The notes beneath the pieces are model-generated. The model had not been told where the DNA came from and searched no databases. It worked only from the letters and a program-made list of their open reading frames with translations. Below, piece after piece: positions 53,697-64,000 of a DNA stretch of 64,000 nucleotides. The stretch covers positions 2,600,786-2,664,785 of the forward strand of contig NW_022985438.1 of assembly GCF_010093595.1 (NCBI RefSeq), given 5' to 3'. This stretch comes from Mytilinidion resinicola. Lineage: Eukaryota; Ascomycota; Dothideomycetes; Mytilinidiales; Mytilinidiaceae. Made by a program: the position numbers and the translations under genes. Position 1 is the first letter of the stretch. Each line of letters starts with the position of its first letter.

Positions 53697-55199
53697 ATGG
53701 CCGAATCATCATTCAAGACGAAGACAATGAAGAGGAAGAATGTCAAGGGACTTGCCCTCAGTGCGCCTCAGCCAAAGGCCCAGGCTCCCTCGGCTGGCGA
53801 CTCACAGATTCCCGGTGCGCTTGGAAACGACGATGATCGAACGGATACACTAGAGATTGGAGTCGAGTTTCGGTTGGACCTGAAGGCAGAGGACCTCATA
53901 GTTCTGAAAGAGCTAGGGTCAGGAAACGGGGGAACGGTCAGCAAAGTCCAGCATGCTGCCACCAAGGTGATCATGGCAAAGAAGGTGAGTGCCACTTGGC
54001 TTGGGGTTGTCCAACAGAGGGACCGACGCTGACTGGGAATAGATCATCCACGTCGAAGCAAAGAACGAGGTGCGGAAGCGGATAGTAAGAGAGCTGAGAA
54101 TCATGCACGACTGCAACTCGGATTACATCGTCGCCTTCTACGGCGCGTTCCAGAACGACACAGGCGACGTCATCATGTGTATGGAGTATATGGATGTTGG
54201 GTACGTTCCCCTGGCCTTGGACAACTTCCACAGAACTTGGTCTGACCGTGTCGCAGCTCCCTAGATTGGGTTTCCAAGACATTCGGGCCAGTGCGAGTCG
54301 ACGTTTTAGGAAAGATTGCTGAAGCCGTACTCGGGGGCCTCTCCTACCTATACGCTGCACACCGCATCATGCACCGCGATCTGAAGCCGTCCAACATCCT
54401 CGTCAACTCTCGCGGTAGCATCAAGCTTTGCGATTTCGGTGTATCGAGCGAGTTGGAAGGCTCGATTGCAGAGACCTTTGTTGGGACTGGCACATACATG
54501 GCCCCTGAGCGGATACAAGGATCACGATACACGGTCAAGTCAGACGTCTGGAGTGTTGGATTGTCGTTGATGGAGCTAGCCATTGGCAAGTTTCCCTTTG
54601 GCAACAGCGACAATGACGACGAGCCTGGTGGTCCTCAAGGTATCTTGGACTTGCTGCAGCAGATTGTCCTCGAACCTGCACCTAAGCTCCCCAAGAGCGA
54701 TGCATTCCCATCAATCTTGGAGGACATGATTGCGAAGTGTATGTTGAAGGAACCCGAACAGCGCCCAACGCCCAAGGAGCTCTATGTAAGTTAAGTCCTC
54801 CGTCGTGTCTTGCGACGATGCTAAACAGTACAGGAATCTGATCCGTTTCTGCTTGCCGCGAAACGTACGCCAGTGGACCTAGAGGCTTGGGCAGTCAGCA
54901 TGATGACCCACCAGAATCGCAAATCCCACCTTCCTCCGGCATTGTCTCCTGCGACCAAGGAACTTCTACGGGATAGGTCGCCTCCGTCGTCTGCGAATTC
55001 TACCGCAAGGACACCCACCTCAAGCGAGTCGGTTCCATCCGACACCAACGGCGTAGGACCAGCTCCAACTCGGCCCTCGTACCCAGTCAGGACCTCCAGT
55101 GCAACTAGCCAGAACACAATGGCTCTTCCACTCCGCCCAGCACCACCTCCAGGAGGACCGCTACCGCAAGCTCCTCGCAGGTGGGACCGGGAGGTCTGA
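53697..55199 (+). CDS. STE7: MAP kinase kinase, Ste7/MST7/Fuz7 type
   Basis: Exons 53697-53984, 54043-54200, 54257-54785 and 54834-55199 give 446 residues. The N-terminus [12 protein letters not shown] followed by [11 protein letters not shown]...RTDTLEIG is typical of fungal Ste7-class MEKs. Kinase elements: glycine loop GSGNGG (74-79), Lys96 at the end of exon 1, HRDLKPSN with Asp190, DFG 208-210, activation segment with Ser218 and Thr222 (SIAETF) phosphorylated by the MEKK, and APERIQG. The C-terminal segment [35 protein letters not shown] is also MEK-typical, then a Ser/Pro-rich tail. This kinase acts between Ste11 and the Fus3/Kss1-type MAPK in mating, filamentation and host infection in plant pathogens. 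All catalytic residues are present. The symbol denotes class rather than proven orthology. Confidence 0.93.
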
Positions 55200-56601
55200 G
55201 AGTCATCATAAAATCAGGGAGGAAGTTTCGCTCGGCGAACAAGCAGCACTGTGAATACCAGAGGACGTTTCTAGCCAGACGAACCGATGCCACTTTTCAC
55301 GAAATTACCCGACATTTTATCCGTGTTGGTGGCTTAGCTTGCTTTTGTTGTAAATGCAATCGGAGTTGAGTTCGAGAGCGACGGAGCACACAATTTTTTT
55401 TCCCTAGCGGTTCTCGAGAGGTTTCTTGGCCAGCACCCGGTTGGCGTGTGTTGCTTGATTTGCTTCCTTGCTGTCGAGGCCTGGCGCCTGGATGCATATA
55501 TCATGACACACTTGCATTTCACATGGGACAGAGGGCGATAGCTGTAGTAGGATTGGCGAGCGATTGGAAGATTGGAATATTGCGGTATTTATTCGGGAGG
55601 ATATAGACCTGGTCTAGGTCTCATGGCATCACAATTGATTGGAGTTTTCCCAGACCTTAGCACTCGTGTCGGAGGTCATATTGAAGAGTTCACGTGCTAG
55701 CTCATGCTCGATTTCGAAGAAAGATCGAACTATACTGTCCGCTAGCACAATCCTTTGGTAGTTTCGGCATAGCACACATCTGGGCAGTCCAGAATACCAG
55801 TGTTCACATCATTTTAACACTTTAATATAAAAACTAGCTCTCATGTACCCCGCAAACTTGGCCATAGAGCCCTCATGGTCCGGCACTTCCTTATGCAAGA
55901 CTGCTCGAAGCCGAGCACTGCTCTCTCCCCAATTTCTCCGAACGCACCCCGCGCTCACAACCCGGACGCATCCAACATCGTCGCCGTCGATCCCATGCGC
56001 GAAAGGTTCTTCGTCATGCAAGAAACCATGATTCAAACAAGGCACGTGGACAACCCAGAGTTTATTCGATTTCCACGAAGACTCTCGCTGCCGGCACCCC
56101 CTGACTACTCTCATGCTTCTCTGGACCTCATGTCGTGAACACTGTCGGTCCCCGCTCGAACAAGGGCAACGATGCCAGCTGAGGAGAAGCGTGCCATGGA
56201 GATATGGTTCAAGGCCTGAGACGCTACCCACCTTCCAAGCGTGGATCCTCTCCGTCGTCTCGTGGCTCTGAGACAGCCGGTACGTGTCGTTGATCCCTTC
56301 TGCATCTCGCAGGCAGCCCTGCCCATGACGGCCCGAAATTTGATAGGACCCTTCAGCCATCTCAATGGCCTGCAAAAAACAGCGGGGTTGACCTTCGATA
56401 GATGAATGCCGTGGTGGTGCGTGTGATAGGTCGGCGCTAACGCCCTAAACTTATAAGAGAAATTGAGGGAGACGACGGTCGGACAGCAGGTGTATGAGAG
56501 GCAAATTGTTTCAAAGGGGTTCTGGTACAAACATCTGGCCTCTCGGCCAAGTTTTCATTCACGTCATCGTCTTCTTGTTTCTGCCTTTTTCCAACTCAAA
56601 T
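55200..56601. promoter_or_regulatory. MEK 3' flank and alpha-amylase promoter
   Basis: 1.4 kb without convincing genes. A single GCGGGG at 56382-56387 fits the CreA site SYGGRG, but one hexamer is weak evidence. I found no clear AmyR site (CGGN8CGG or CGGN8AGG). The ATG at 56494 is in frame with the amylase but would bury the signal peptide. Confidence 0.5.
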
Positions 56602-58407
56602 ATGAAACAAAAGATCCTTGCTGCAGCGGCAGTGGCCGTGGCTCTCGCGAGTGTTGCAGTAGATGCGGCCACTCCCGCGCAGTGGCGCTCCAAGGCTATT
56701 TACCAGGTTCTTACAGATCGGTAAGAAAAATATCCGATCAAGAACTCTACGTATCATCCTGACTGTTCCAGATTTGCTCGGACGGATGGTAGCACTACAG
56801 CTACGTGTAACACCCCGGATCGTGTGTATTGTGGTGGTAGCTATCAGGGCATCATCAACCATTTGGATTATATCCAGAACATGGGATTCAGTGCTGTTCG
56901 TACTACTATGATTAGTCGACTATCCGCTTCCTAACCAAACACAAAGATCTGGATCTCACCCATCACCTATAATATCCCTGATACGACTGCATATGGGGAT
57001 GCTTTCCATGGATACTGGCAACAGAACTTGTACGAGCTGAATTCAAACTTTGGCTCAGGTTCCGATCTAAAGAACGTCGCTACGGCCTTACATGATCGCG
57101 GAATGGTATGTATAGCCTTTTTCGGATATAGATCTTCTTTTATAAGATTTCATACGTTTCTCTCCTTACGCTTCAGTCATCTAATGATTATTTATACAGT
57201 ACTTAATGGTCGACATTGTCGTCAATCACAACGGCTGGAAAGGAAATGAGAGCTCCGTCAACTACTCTAGCTTCTACCCGTTCAATCAAGAGTCATACTA
57301 TCACTCATACTGTGCTATCACCGATTACAACAACCAAGACAACGTCGAAGATTGCTGGCTGGGTGACTCGAACGTTGAGCTAGTGGATTTGAAGACTGAG
57401 AACTCTACTGTGGCGAGCATGTATAACACGTGGATTACCCAATTAGTTTCGAACTACAGTAGTAAGTCAAACTTATTCATATTCAGAGGAGGACGTATAG
57501 CTAAACGAGCGTGCAGTCGATGGGCTACGTGTTGATACTGCTAAGCACGTGGACAAGAACTTCTTCCCCGAATTCAGCTCCGCAGCTGGAGTATTCATCA
57601 CTGGAGAAGTATACGACGGTGATCCTTCTTACACCTGCCCTTACCAAAACTACATGGACAGCATACTCAACTATCCAACGTCAGTGATCCACTATCTTAC
57701 TTAGTCTGCCATTATCTAAGCTAACATCGAGTAGCTACTATCCCCTTCTCTCCGCCTTCCAATCCACCTCAGGCAGCATCAGCGATCTCGTCAATCAACT
57801 CAATACCATGAAGTCCACCTGCAAAGACACCACCCTGCTCGGCAGCTTCTCTGAAAATCACGACCTCCCCCGCTTCGCCTCATACACGCAAGATATCTCC
57901 CTTGCTCAAAACATCATCGCCTACACCATCCTCTCCGACGGAATCCCAATCATCTACGCCGGCCAAGAACAGCACTACGACGGCGGCAATGACCCTAACA
58001 ATCGCGAAGCAACCTGGCTGAGCGGCTACAACACCGACTCCACACTGTACAAGCACGTTGCGAACCTCAACCAGATTCGGAACCAAGCTATCTACAAGGA
58101 TAGCACGTACCTGACGTATCAGAACTGGGTTATCTACTCTGATACTACTACTATCGCGATGCGGAAGGGGTATGATGACAAGCAGATCATCACTGTTTTG
58201 AGCAACAAGGGCGCGAGTGGAGCCAGCTACACCCAAGCTATAGGCAACACGGGGTGGAGTGCTGGGACTAGTGTGGTGGAGGTGCTGTCGTGTACGACGA
58301 CGAGTGTGGATAGTAGTGGGAACTTGCAGGTTCCGATGGCAAGTGGGTTGCCGAGGGTTTATTATCCCACGGCGGAGCTTTCGGGGAGTGGTATCTGTGG
58401 GCAATGA
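56602..58407 (+). CDS. Secreted GH13 alpha-amylase (TAKA-amylase type)
   Basis: Six exons: 56602-56720, 56772-56895, 56947-57105, 57200-57461, 57517-57679, 57735-58407, giving 499 residues, the length of Aspergillus TAKA-amylase precursor. A signal peptide of about 22 residues ([19 protein letters not shown]) is followed by [22 protein letters not shown]13 conserved regions are intact: DIVVNH (139-144), GLRVDTAKH with nucleophile Asp228, GEVYDG with acid/base Glu252, SENHD with Asp319. It hydrolyses internal alpha-1,4 bonds of starch outside the cell. There is no C-terminal starch-binding domain. Intron 2 uses a GTTCGT donor, chosen because it gives the family string GFSAIWISPI. Four N-x-S/T sites lie in NESSVN, NYSS, NSTV and NYSI. 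No glucoamylase or regulator gene is adjacent. Confidence 0.95.
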
Positions 58408-58829
58408 GTTCTGGGGTTGTGGGAGGTAAGATGGCGCGTGTGATGGGTGCGAGGAGTTTATAAGGATGCTTGGGTTTGGATAATTTGATATCTCACGTTG
58501 AAAGCAGAATTCGATTCCAATTTCTAAAAATGATGGGCAATATTGGACACGAGCACAGTACTGGGTCATAAGTGTGGCCATACGGAACACTCACTGCTTG
58601 GGCGCCAGCTCTTGCTCGCTCGACACCACTGTATGGAGTGCCTTAGCTAGCATGTCTTCGGTCAGTCAATTAGTATCTTGCCAAGAAAAAAAAGTGAATA
58701 ACAGGATGACTGAGACTTCGCTTTTGGAAGGCTCGGAAAGACAGAACAGGCAAACCACTAGACACGTATATTCATCTTCTACTTGACCACCGCCTTCCCC
58801 TCCATCCTCCTCGAAGCAGCCCATCCGCC
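58408..58829. other. Intergenic between amylase and coiled-coil gene
   Basis: 422 bp of 3' flank and promoter. The last 50 bp are C-rich. Nothing else is seen. Confidence 0.6.
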
Positions 58830-60257
58830 ATGGCATCTACAGGTTACGGGTATCTAGGACTCCCCCAGATATCAGAAGTCACACTCAGCCACGCCGGCTT
58901 AAAATACACCTACTCCCCCGGCAACGGCTTCCGCCGCTTCGGCCACACCTTCGACAGCGAGGCCGTGACCCACTACCAGCGATACCACTCTGTCCTGGTC
59001 TACAAGAACGCAACGAGGCGGCCTCGCAACTGGTGGCGCGCTCAGTGCGCCTTCCGCGGCGTGGCAGAAGATGGTGATGACGAGACGCTTTGGAAGTTGA
59101 AGGGGGCGGCGCCGAATGTCATGGCTCCAGAACTCGTGCGGCTGCAGGCGGAGGCGAAAGTGATGTGGGATGCTGAGCGAGAGGCGGAGGCTAGACGGCG
59201 GAAGGAATGGGAGCAAAAGGAGAAGGATAGAAAGGTCAAGGAGAAGGATAGAAAGGTCGCGGAGAAGGTAGCGGTTTTGAAGGCGGATCTTGATAGCATA
59301 GGGGCTTCCCCGGAAGCGGTGGTTTATAAGAAGGGCTGGGGTGGCAAGGATGGCGGTATGTTGGAAGCTGCGGAGTCAATGGGACTGTTTCACAAGGTCA
59401 TCGAGTGGATCAACTGGGAGGGGGACCGAGAATGGATTATCGTGGGGACGGGTGTCATTGCCATGGAGGACAAGTTGGAGGCTCTCGAGAAGGAAAAGCA
59501 AGATCGCCGCGATGCCGAAGAGAAGGCCAGGGACGAAGAAGAGCAGGCTGAAGAGATGGAGAGGAAAGAAGAGCACGAGAGAGACATGAAGAGACATGCT
59601 GCCACCGCCAAAGCGTCTGCAAAGAATGGCAAATGGGATGTTACTAGCACCTGGCGAATCTTCCAAGATGAAAACCAGGACAAGAGGGGTGGGAGCTCTC
59701 TCTTCCGACTGTCTCGCATCCCTGAGACTATGTCCCTCATCATATACCGCGCCGCCGACAAGGGAAGCACTCAGCTATATGGGGAATTCGATTTCGGCGA
59801 CATAGCAGGATGGATGCGATTCGAAGCCCAGGACAAAGCTACGTATATAGCACAGACCGGTCAGAAGCGGAAGCATCTAGGTGAAGACGATGATGGCCGA
59901 CTTGCATACGGTGCTCGCGGCAACTACAACAAGCCTAGTCAAGGCGACTTCAGCCTCTCGGCCACAGACCTCCCATCGCCCAAGAACCCTTCGATGCGGT
60001 ATCGCTGGCGTGGACGGGAAGTCGGAGAAGAGGGCGTGATCCAATCCACTGCCGATCAGCAACAATTCTGGGTATCGTTCAGCGGACAAGGCGGTGCTAA
60101 GATATCGGGCACTTTTGCGTCTAGTTACTTCACCGGCAGTTTCAATGGCTTCAAAGTCGCCATGGGGGGACTCTCATCTCCCGGCGACATCGAGACCCAT
60201 TGGCGCGATCTGGATGAAGCGGCGTATGAACGAGAGTGGACTGGCAGATGGGGCTAG
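58830..60257 (+). CDS. Coiled-coil protein of unknown function, 475 residues
   Basis: Single exon, ATG in a CGCCATGG context. The N-terminal 85 residues (GYGYLGLPQISEV, FRRFGHTFDSEAVTHYQRYH, RPRNWWRAQCAFRG) form a globular-looking unit rich in aromatic and basic residues. Residues about 105-150 are Glu/Lys/Arg-rich with an EKDRKVKEKDRKVAEK repeat, and about 208-258 a second coiled coil (EEQAEEMERKEEHERDMKRH). Residues 268-475 look globular (WDVTSTWRIFQDE, SLIIYRAADKGSTQLYGEFD, GDIAGWMRFEAQDK, WVSFSGQGGAKISGTFASSY) and may be a beta-rich domain. There is no signal peptide or TM. I recognise no family. Confidence 0.75.
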   Translation: MASTGYGYLGLPQISEVTLSHAGLKYTYSPGNGFRRFGHTFDSEAVTHYQRYHSVLVYKNATRRPRNWWRAQCAFRGVAEDGDDETLWKLKGAAPNVMAPELVRLQAEAKVMWDAEREAEARRRKEWEQKEKDRKVKEKDRKVAEKVAVLKADLDSIGASPEAVVYKKGWGGKDGGMLEAAESMGLFHKVIEWINWEGDREWIIVGTGVIAMEDKLEALEKEKQDRRDAEEKARDEEEQAEEMERKEEHERDMKRHAATAKASAKNGKWDVTSTWRIFQDENQDKRGGSSLFRLSRIPETMSLIIYRAADKGSTQLYGEFDFGDIAGWMRFEAQDKATYIAQTGQKRKHLGEDDDGRLAYGARGNYNKPSQGDFSLSATDLPSPKNPSMRYRWRGREVGEEGVIQSTADQQQFWVSFSGQGGAKISGTFASSYFTGSFNGFKVAMGGLSSPGDIETHWRDLDEAAYEREWTGRWG

Positions 60258-61493
60258 ACAGTCGGATGATATTTCTTCAAGAGTATGGAGCGAAGTACAG
60301 AGACAGTCCTCTGATGTTTTTCAAGTTGAAGGGTAGCGGCGGTGAGACTGATGACAGCTATTGGACTGAGTTAACGAGAATTGGTAGGGTTTGAGAGAAT
60401 GAAGGTGTACCCATCAGGGCGTGGAGAAAATGTGACAGGCCCTTGCTGGGCACAGGATATCGTGGATGATGATGCGTTGCTCGGGTGGATATGTTGAAGA
60501 TGGCGAATGACAAGTAAACAAGAAAACAAGGAAACAAAGACAAAGTTCTAGAAATAGCCCTTTGAGCACGATTGAAAGAGTAACATCATTTTCTGTACTC
60601 TATTCAAAAAGTAGAAAATACTGTGACCATGTTGACGACATCTTACATACGAAGCTATGATTGAGTCGCGGCAAAAGTGAGTACTACATTTCGATGGATC
60701 ATGCGCTGCCTTTGAACACCTCCCCATCCACGTGCTCAACTCTCAAGCATCAAATCATGACAGGACTTGAAGGCCTCGAGGAGGTACCATGGTTCGAAAA
60801 CAGCAATGTCAAAGGCTATATACTCTAATCTAGACGCAGGAAACTAGGGCGGGGTGGAAGGAGAAGAAATGCACCATGTCTGAGATCAGATACTTCATAC
60901 GTTCGGTTTGACAGTGTTTATATGACCGGAAGGGCCCTATGGAGGTACTGGAGTGCTGAAAGCTGAAATGTTGAATGCTACACGCTCCGATTTAGCCGTA
61001 TGGATACGAGATGAGCTGGGACAGGTGTATTTGCAACGGATCGAAGATCAGATGGTTCAGACGTTCGATTTGACAACAGTGATACTGTCTTGGAGGGCAG
61101 AGGGTCGACAGAGCCACAATGTCAAATGCTACAAGGACTGAATTGGACCTAGGGAATTATGATAGGCTAGAATAGGAAGCTTTGCAAATAGTTAGAGATC
61201 TCATTCACTGTATCCTCGAAAAGAACACGATGACATCGTAGTGGAACACCTCAGGAGGGTGGAGAGTTTCAGAACTGCAATGTAAAAGGCTACACGTGCT
61301 TGATTGGACACGGAAGTGAATCAAGCTGGAGAGACAGGGGTTGCAGGGATCCAAGATTGTATCGACCATACAGTCCAATTCACTCCGTTGTTGTCGTGTT
61401 GGAGCCTTCAGAAAGGTGGAGAAAATATCCGAGGTCATGTGCCGACGCGATATGTCCCAGGCCTCCATCTCTGCGGCAAACAATAACGATAAC
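60258..61493. other. Intergenic containing a diverged tandem repeat
   Basis: 1.2 kb between the coiled-coil gene and the Rad9-like gene. The centre holds at least four diverged repeat copies (listed separately). In-frame ATGs at 61437 and 61452 precede the chosen Rad9-like start. Confidence 0.55.
60770..61350. repeat. Diverged tandem repeat, unit about 158 bp, about four copies
   Basis: A core recurs at about 60804 (CAATGTCAAAGGCTAT), 60966 (AAATGTTGAATGCTAC), 61118 (CAATGTCAAATGCTAC) and 61278 (CAATGTAAAAGGCTAC), spaced 162, 153 and 159 bp. Copies 1 and 2 also share a downstream block: GATCAGATACTTCATACG near 60885 and GATCAGATGGTTCAGACG near 61046, then TTCGRTTTGACA. Copies 3 and 4 are more diverged. 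Confidence 0.7.
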
Positions 61494-64000
61494 ATGGACC
61501 CCTCGGCCGGCACGAATGACTCGGAGGCGCTGACGATCCTACGAGATGACCTCTATTTGGTGAGTTTTCCAGTTGCTTTTGTCAGCTGTTTCATAATTCT
61601 CGTCCCCAGGCAGCATTTGTGCGGATTAATCAACGACGCCACATCTCCAGGATCCCTCCCAACTCTCCATCGCGCTCATGCAGCGAGCCGACGACAGTCA
61701 CACCGTCGTTCCCTCCGGTCGCCGCACCCGCCCGTCAGACGCGTCTGGAGACTCGCAGAACGCGTTCAACAAGCCGTCGCCCTCCTCTGCCGGACGACCT
61801 GCTACGCGAGGCGTCATACCGCGTTTAAATGCCTCCAAAACCGCACCGCCTACGAACCTGCCCATGCTCAAACACTCGTTAGACGTCAGGATGAACCACT
61901 CCTTTGCCGCTTTCACCACCGACGTGCCCGGTGACACGCAGCCCGACTCCCAGATCTACAAGAACTACATCAGCGCACGGCGAAGCGCTACAGAGCAAGT
62001 CTCACACAATGTTGCATTTGATGAAGCGGAGCGTGAGACATCTCCAGATCCCATTGAGCCTACCGGCCACTGGAACGATGAGAGTCTTGACGACGACCCA
62101 ACGTCCCCCACAAGCTACAACGACGACGATGCCCACGAGCTCAGTCCGGAGACCCAGCTCAGGGTGCAGCACACCTCCGCCGCATTTGCCTTTCCAGAGA
62201 CGCCGGCTATGGCAGGGCGGAAGCGTAATAATCGCGGCGAGACTCTCAGCTCAGTGAACAGGACGCCTGGGACTACTATGACAGCTGCTTTCTTCGCCAA
62301 TGGCCTTGCAAATGGGGGAGGCATGTCCTTAACGCAAGTCTTCAACGCCACTCAGGTGGCTACGTCCCCGTTGCCAGATGCTGCCCGCTCCGATCCTGTC
62401 TTCCAGCGCCCGTCGCCCAATTTTAACGCCGGGAGGTCAAGCCCGCCAGTCGCTATATCCTCCCCCACAAAGCTATATAGGAGTGACCCTTCGAGATCTA
62501 CGACGGAACCGCGGGACACATACTTGTCAATGAAGGAGTCACAGGAGTTGAGAGAGCGCCAGCGACTGGCAGAGCTAGAGCTACAACAAATGAAGGCCAA
62601 GGAGCAGGAAGAGGAGGACTGGATGGATAGCCCAGTAGGACGCAGTCAAGTACGGCAGTCATACGTGGCTCGTTCAATCTCGAGGAAGGAAGCCTGGACT
62701 GGTGCGAAGGGAAAGCCATTGGTCATTTCCAGCGATGCTGCGTATATGACTCCAATTCAGTCATATAAAAGGGGTGGAAAAGTTGTTAAAGTTACGGAGC
62801 AAATTTCAGAGGAGGACGAATCCGATACCGGCTCGAACGACGAGCTCTCCAAGTCTCAACCACCCCCACATACATCCGGCAAGCTGGCTGACAGAAGGGA
62901 AGCGGTTGTGTTGCAGGTTCCTATGACATCTTCACGCCCTGACAAGGCATCTTCTGGCAATCGTACTAGGAGTAGTCCTCCCGATAGCCCGATCCCGCTA
63001 GGTCGAAGCAAGCTGAGCCAGGCAGTATCCGCATCGCAGTCTCAACGCAATTCGAACTCTCAACAAAGGGTTCCAGGCGGTACGCAGACGGTGGCAATTG
63101 CGGATTCGCAGCCAGATATCGCACAGCCAGAGAGCTACCTGCGGCCACCTCTTCTGGCCGACCCTTCATCTCTTGGGTCGAATCTCAGGATTTCTCAATC
63201 CCAATTCACCAATAAGTCGAGGCGTGCGACTCAATTGACCGGACTAGACATGTCTTCGATTCCTAGACTGCCTCGCGATTCCTCCCCGCTCGTGCACGAA
63301 GACGACGAACAGGTGCCCAGCAGCCCTCCGATTGTATATGAAGAAGGAGAACATGACGGAGGAGAACACCCGAGCATTGAAGACGATGAGCATGACAATC
63401 TGGTCACAAGTGATGATGACCTACAACTTGTCGGTGATAGGGAGGCCGAGATGGAAGACGAGATTGATGACACTGAAGAACGTGGCGATCCAGCTTTTCA
63501 CCAGGTCCCTTCAGTAAAAGGCGCCGCGAGTCAAGACGAAATCGCTGTAGAACCATCACGCGAACGACTTCAGTCTACAATACCTGATTCGGACGCAGCA
63601 GGAGCTTCCGACTCTGTGTTTGAGCGTACCGAACCTGTCATTGAGGAAGAGCCGCTGAATCCGCCAGACCACGTCACAATCAAAGACGTGCACACTGAAC
63701 ACGAAATCGACAGCACTGGGGCATACCAAACAGCGCACTCACGGAATACAGCCTCACCCCAAAAGAAGATTTCGACACAAGATTCCAAGATTAGCAGCCC
63801 TAGTCCCCAAAAGACAAGATTTCGTACCCTAACGGAAATTGCGGCTCTTCCAGAGTCGCAGAAGTCGTCGATCGATATAGACTTTGACCTTGGTCTCGAT
63901 GGTCTCGACGAATTTGCAAGTTTACTCAAACCGGTTGAGCCTGTGCAATCGCGGACGAAGAAGAGAAGGATCACATATGGCAATAAACGTCTAAGGTCTC
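61494..64000 (+). CDS. Rad9/Crb2-like DNA-damage checkpoint mediator, 3'-truncated by window edge
   Basis: Exon 1 61494-61559, exon 2 from 61651 and open to the window end. The 91-nt intron was set so that RDDLYL joins DPSQLSIALMQ; the earlier AG at 61610 leads to a stop. ATG 61494 (AACATGG) was chosen; in-frame ATGs at 61437 and 61452 are alternatives. The first 60-odd residues after the junction include the motif GDTQPDSQIYKNYI. The rest is disordered and rich in SQ/TQ sites (LTQVFNATQV, KESQEL, SASQSQRNSNSQQ, ISQSQF), the ATM/ATR target pattern of Rad9/53BP1 mediators, and in acidic runs. FRTLTEIAALPESQ and KKRRITYGNKRLR near the edge resemble fungal Rad9/Crb2. The Tudor and BRCT domains that would prove this lie beyond 64000, so the name is tentative. 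Confidence 0.62.

Noticed and set aside
56382..56387. CreA-like site GCGGGG in the amylase promoter
   Set aside because: A single six-base match to a degenerate site is expected by chance; no paired site or AmyR motif was found nearby.
56494..56601. Upstream in-frame ATG for the alpha-amylase
   Set aside because: It would add 36 residues ahead of a good signal peptide that starts at [10 protein letters not shown].
1..64000. A biosynthetic, defence or other multi-gene system
   Set aside because: The identified genes are conserved single-copy-type housekeeping or signalling genes on mixed strands. No PKS, NRPS, P450 cluster, NLR-like gene, transposase or phage-like module was seen.

Overview
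The window is nuclear DNA of a filamentous ascomycete (Pezizomycotina). The evidence is many short introns (about 45-90 nt, GT...AG, often with a CTAAC/CTGAC-like branch point), gene spacing of 1-4 kb, and typical Pezizomycotina proteins (Ste7/MST7-type MEK, TAKA-type alpha-amylase, NRDE-2 family). Dothideomycetes is my best guess from protein flavour alone and is not proven. I saw no prokaryotic features (operons, IS elements, CRISPR), no rRNA or tRNA gene, and no secondary-metabolite cluster.

Twenty-two protein genes are modelled. Exons were joined by hand from splice signals and frame continuity. From left to right: the 3' part of a PH-domain protein (+); an Anr2/LCHN-like DENN-family protein with DUF4484 (-); UTP10 of the SSU processome (-); NRDE-2/Nrl1 (+), divergent from UTP10; a 1016-residue C2H2 zinc-finger protein (-); a small putative membrane protein (+); a Bni4-like PP1-docking scaffold (+) behind a gene-free, partly GC-rich 4.5-kb stretch; ARFRP1/Arl3 GTPase (-), divergent from a polytopic membrane protein (+); the Rag GTPase Gtr2 (+), again behind a long GC-rich leader; a MAPR/cytochrome b5-like haem protein (+); ribosomal protein eS25 (-); a charged, N-terminally anchored protein with a likely frameshift (-); the rRNA m5C methyltransferase Rcm1/NSUN5 (+); a hydrophilic conserved ascomycete protein (+); a 52-residue cysteine-rich zinc-ribbon ORF (+); a four-TM protein (+); SPT6 (-); a Ste7-type MAP kinase kinase (+); a secreted GH13 alpha-amylase (+); a coiled-coil protein of unknown function (+); and the 5' part of a Rad9/Crb2-like checkpoint mediator that runs off the right edge (+).

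Functionally this is a housekeeping and signalling segment. It covers ribosome biogenesis (UTP10, Rcm1, eS25), transcription and RNA surveillance (SPT6, NRDE-2), vesicle and nutrient signalling (Arl3, Anr2-like, Gtr2), morphogenesis (Bni4-like, MEK) and DNA damage response (Rad9-like). The genes are not arranged as a pathway cluster. I found no convincing new multi-gene system. The items most worth a second look are non-coding or small: a nested inverted-repeat element near 31.5 kb, a diverged tandem repeat of about 158 bp at 60.8-61.3 kb, two matching palindromes near 18 kb, the two GC-rich leaders, the zinc-ribbon mini-ORF, and a probable frameshift at 38.95 kb.
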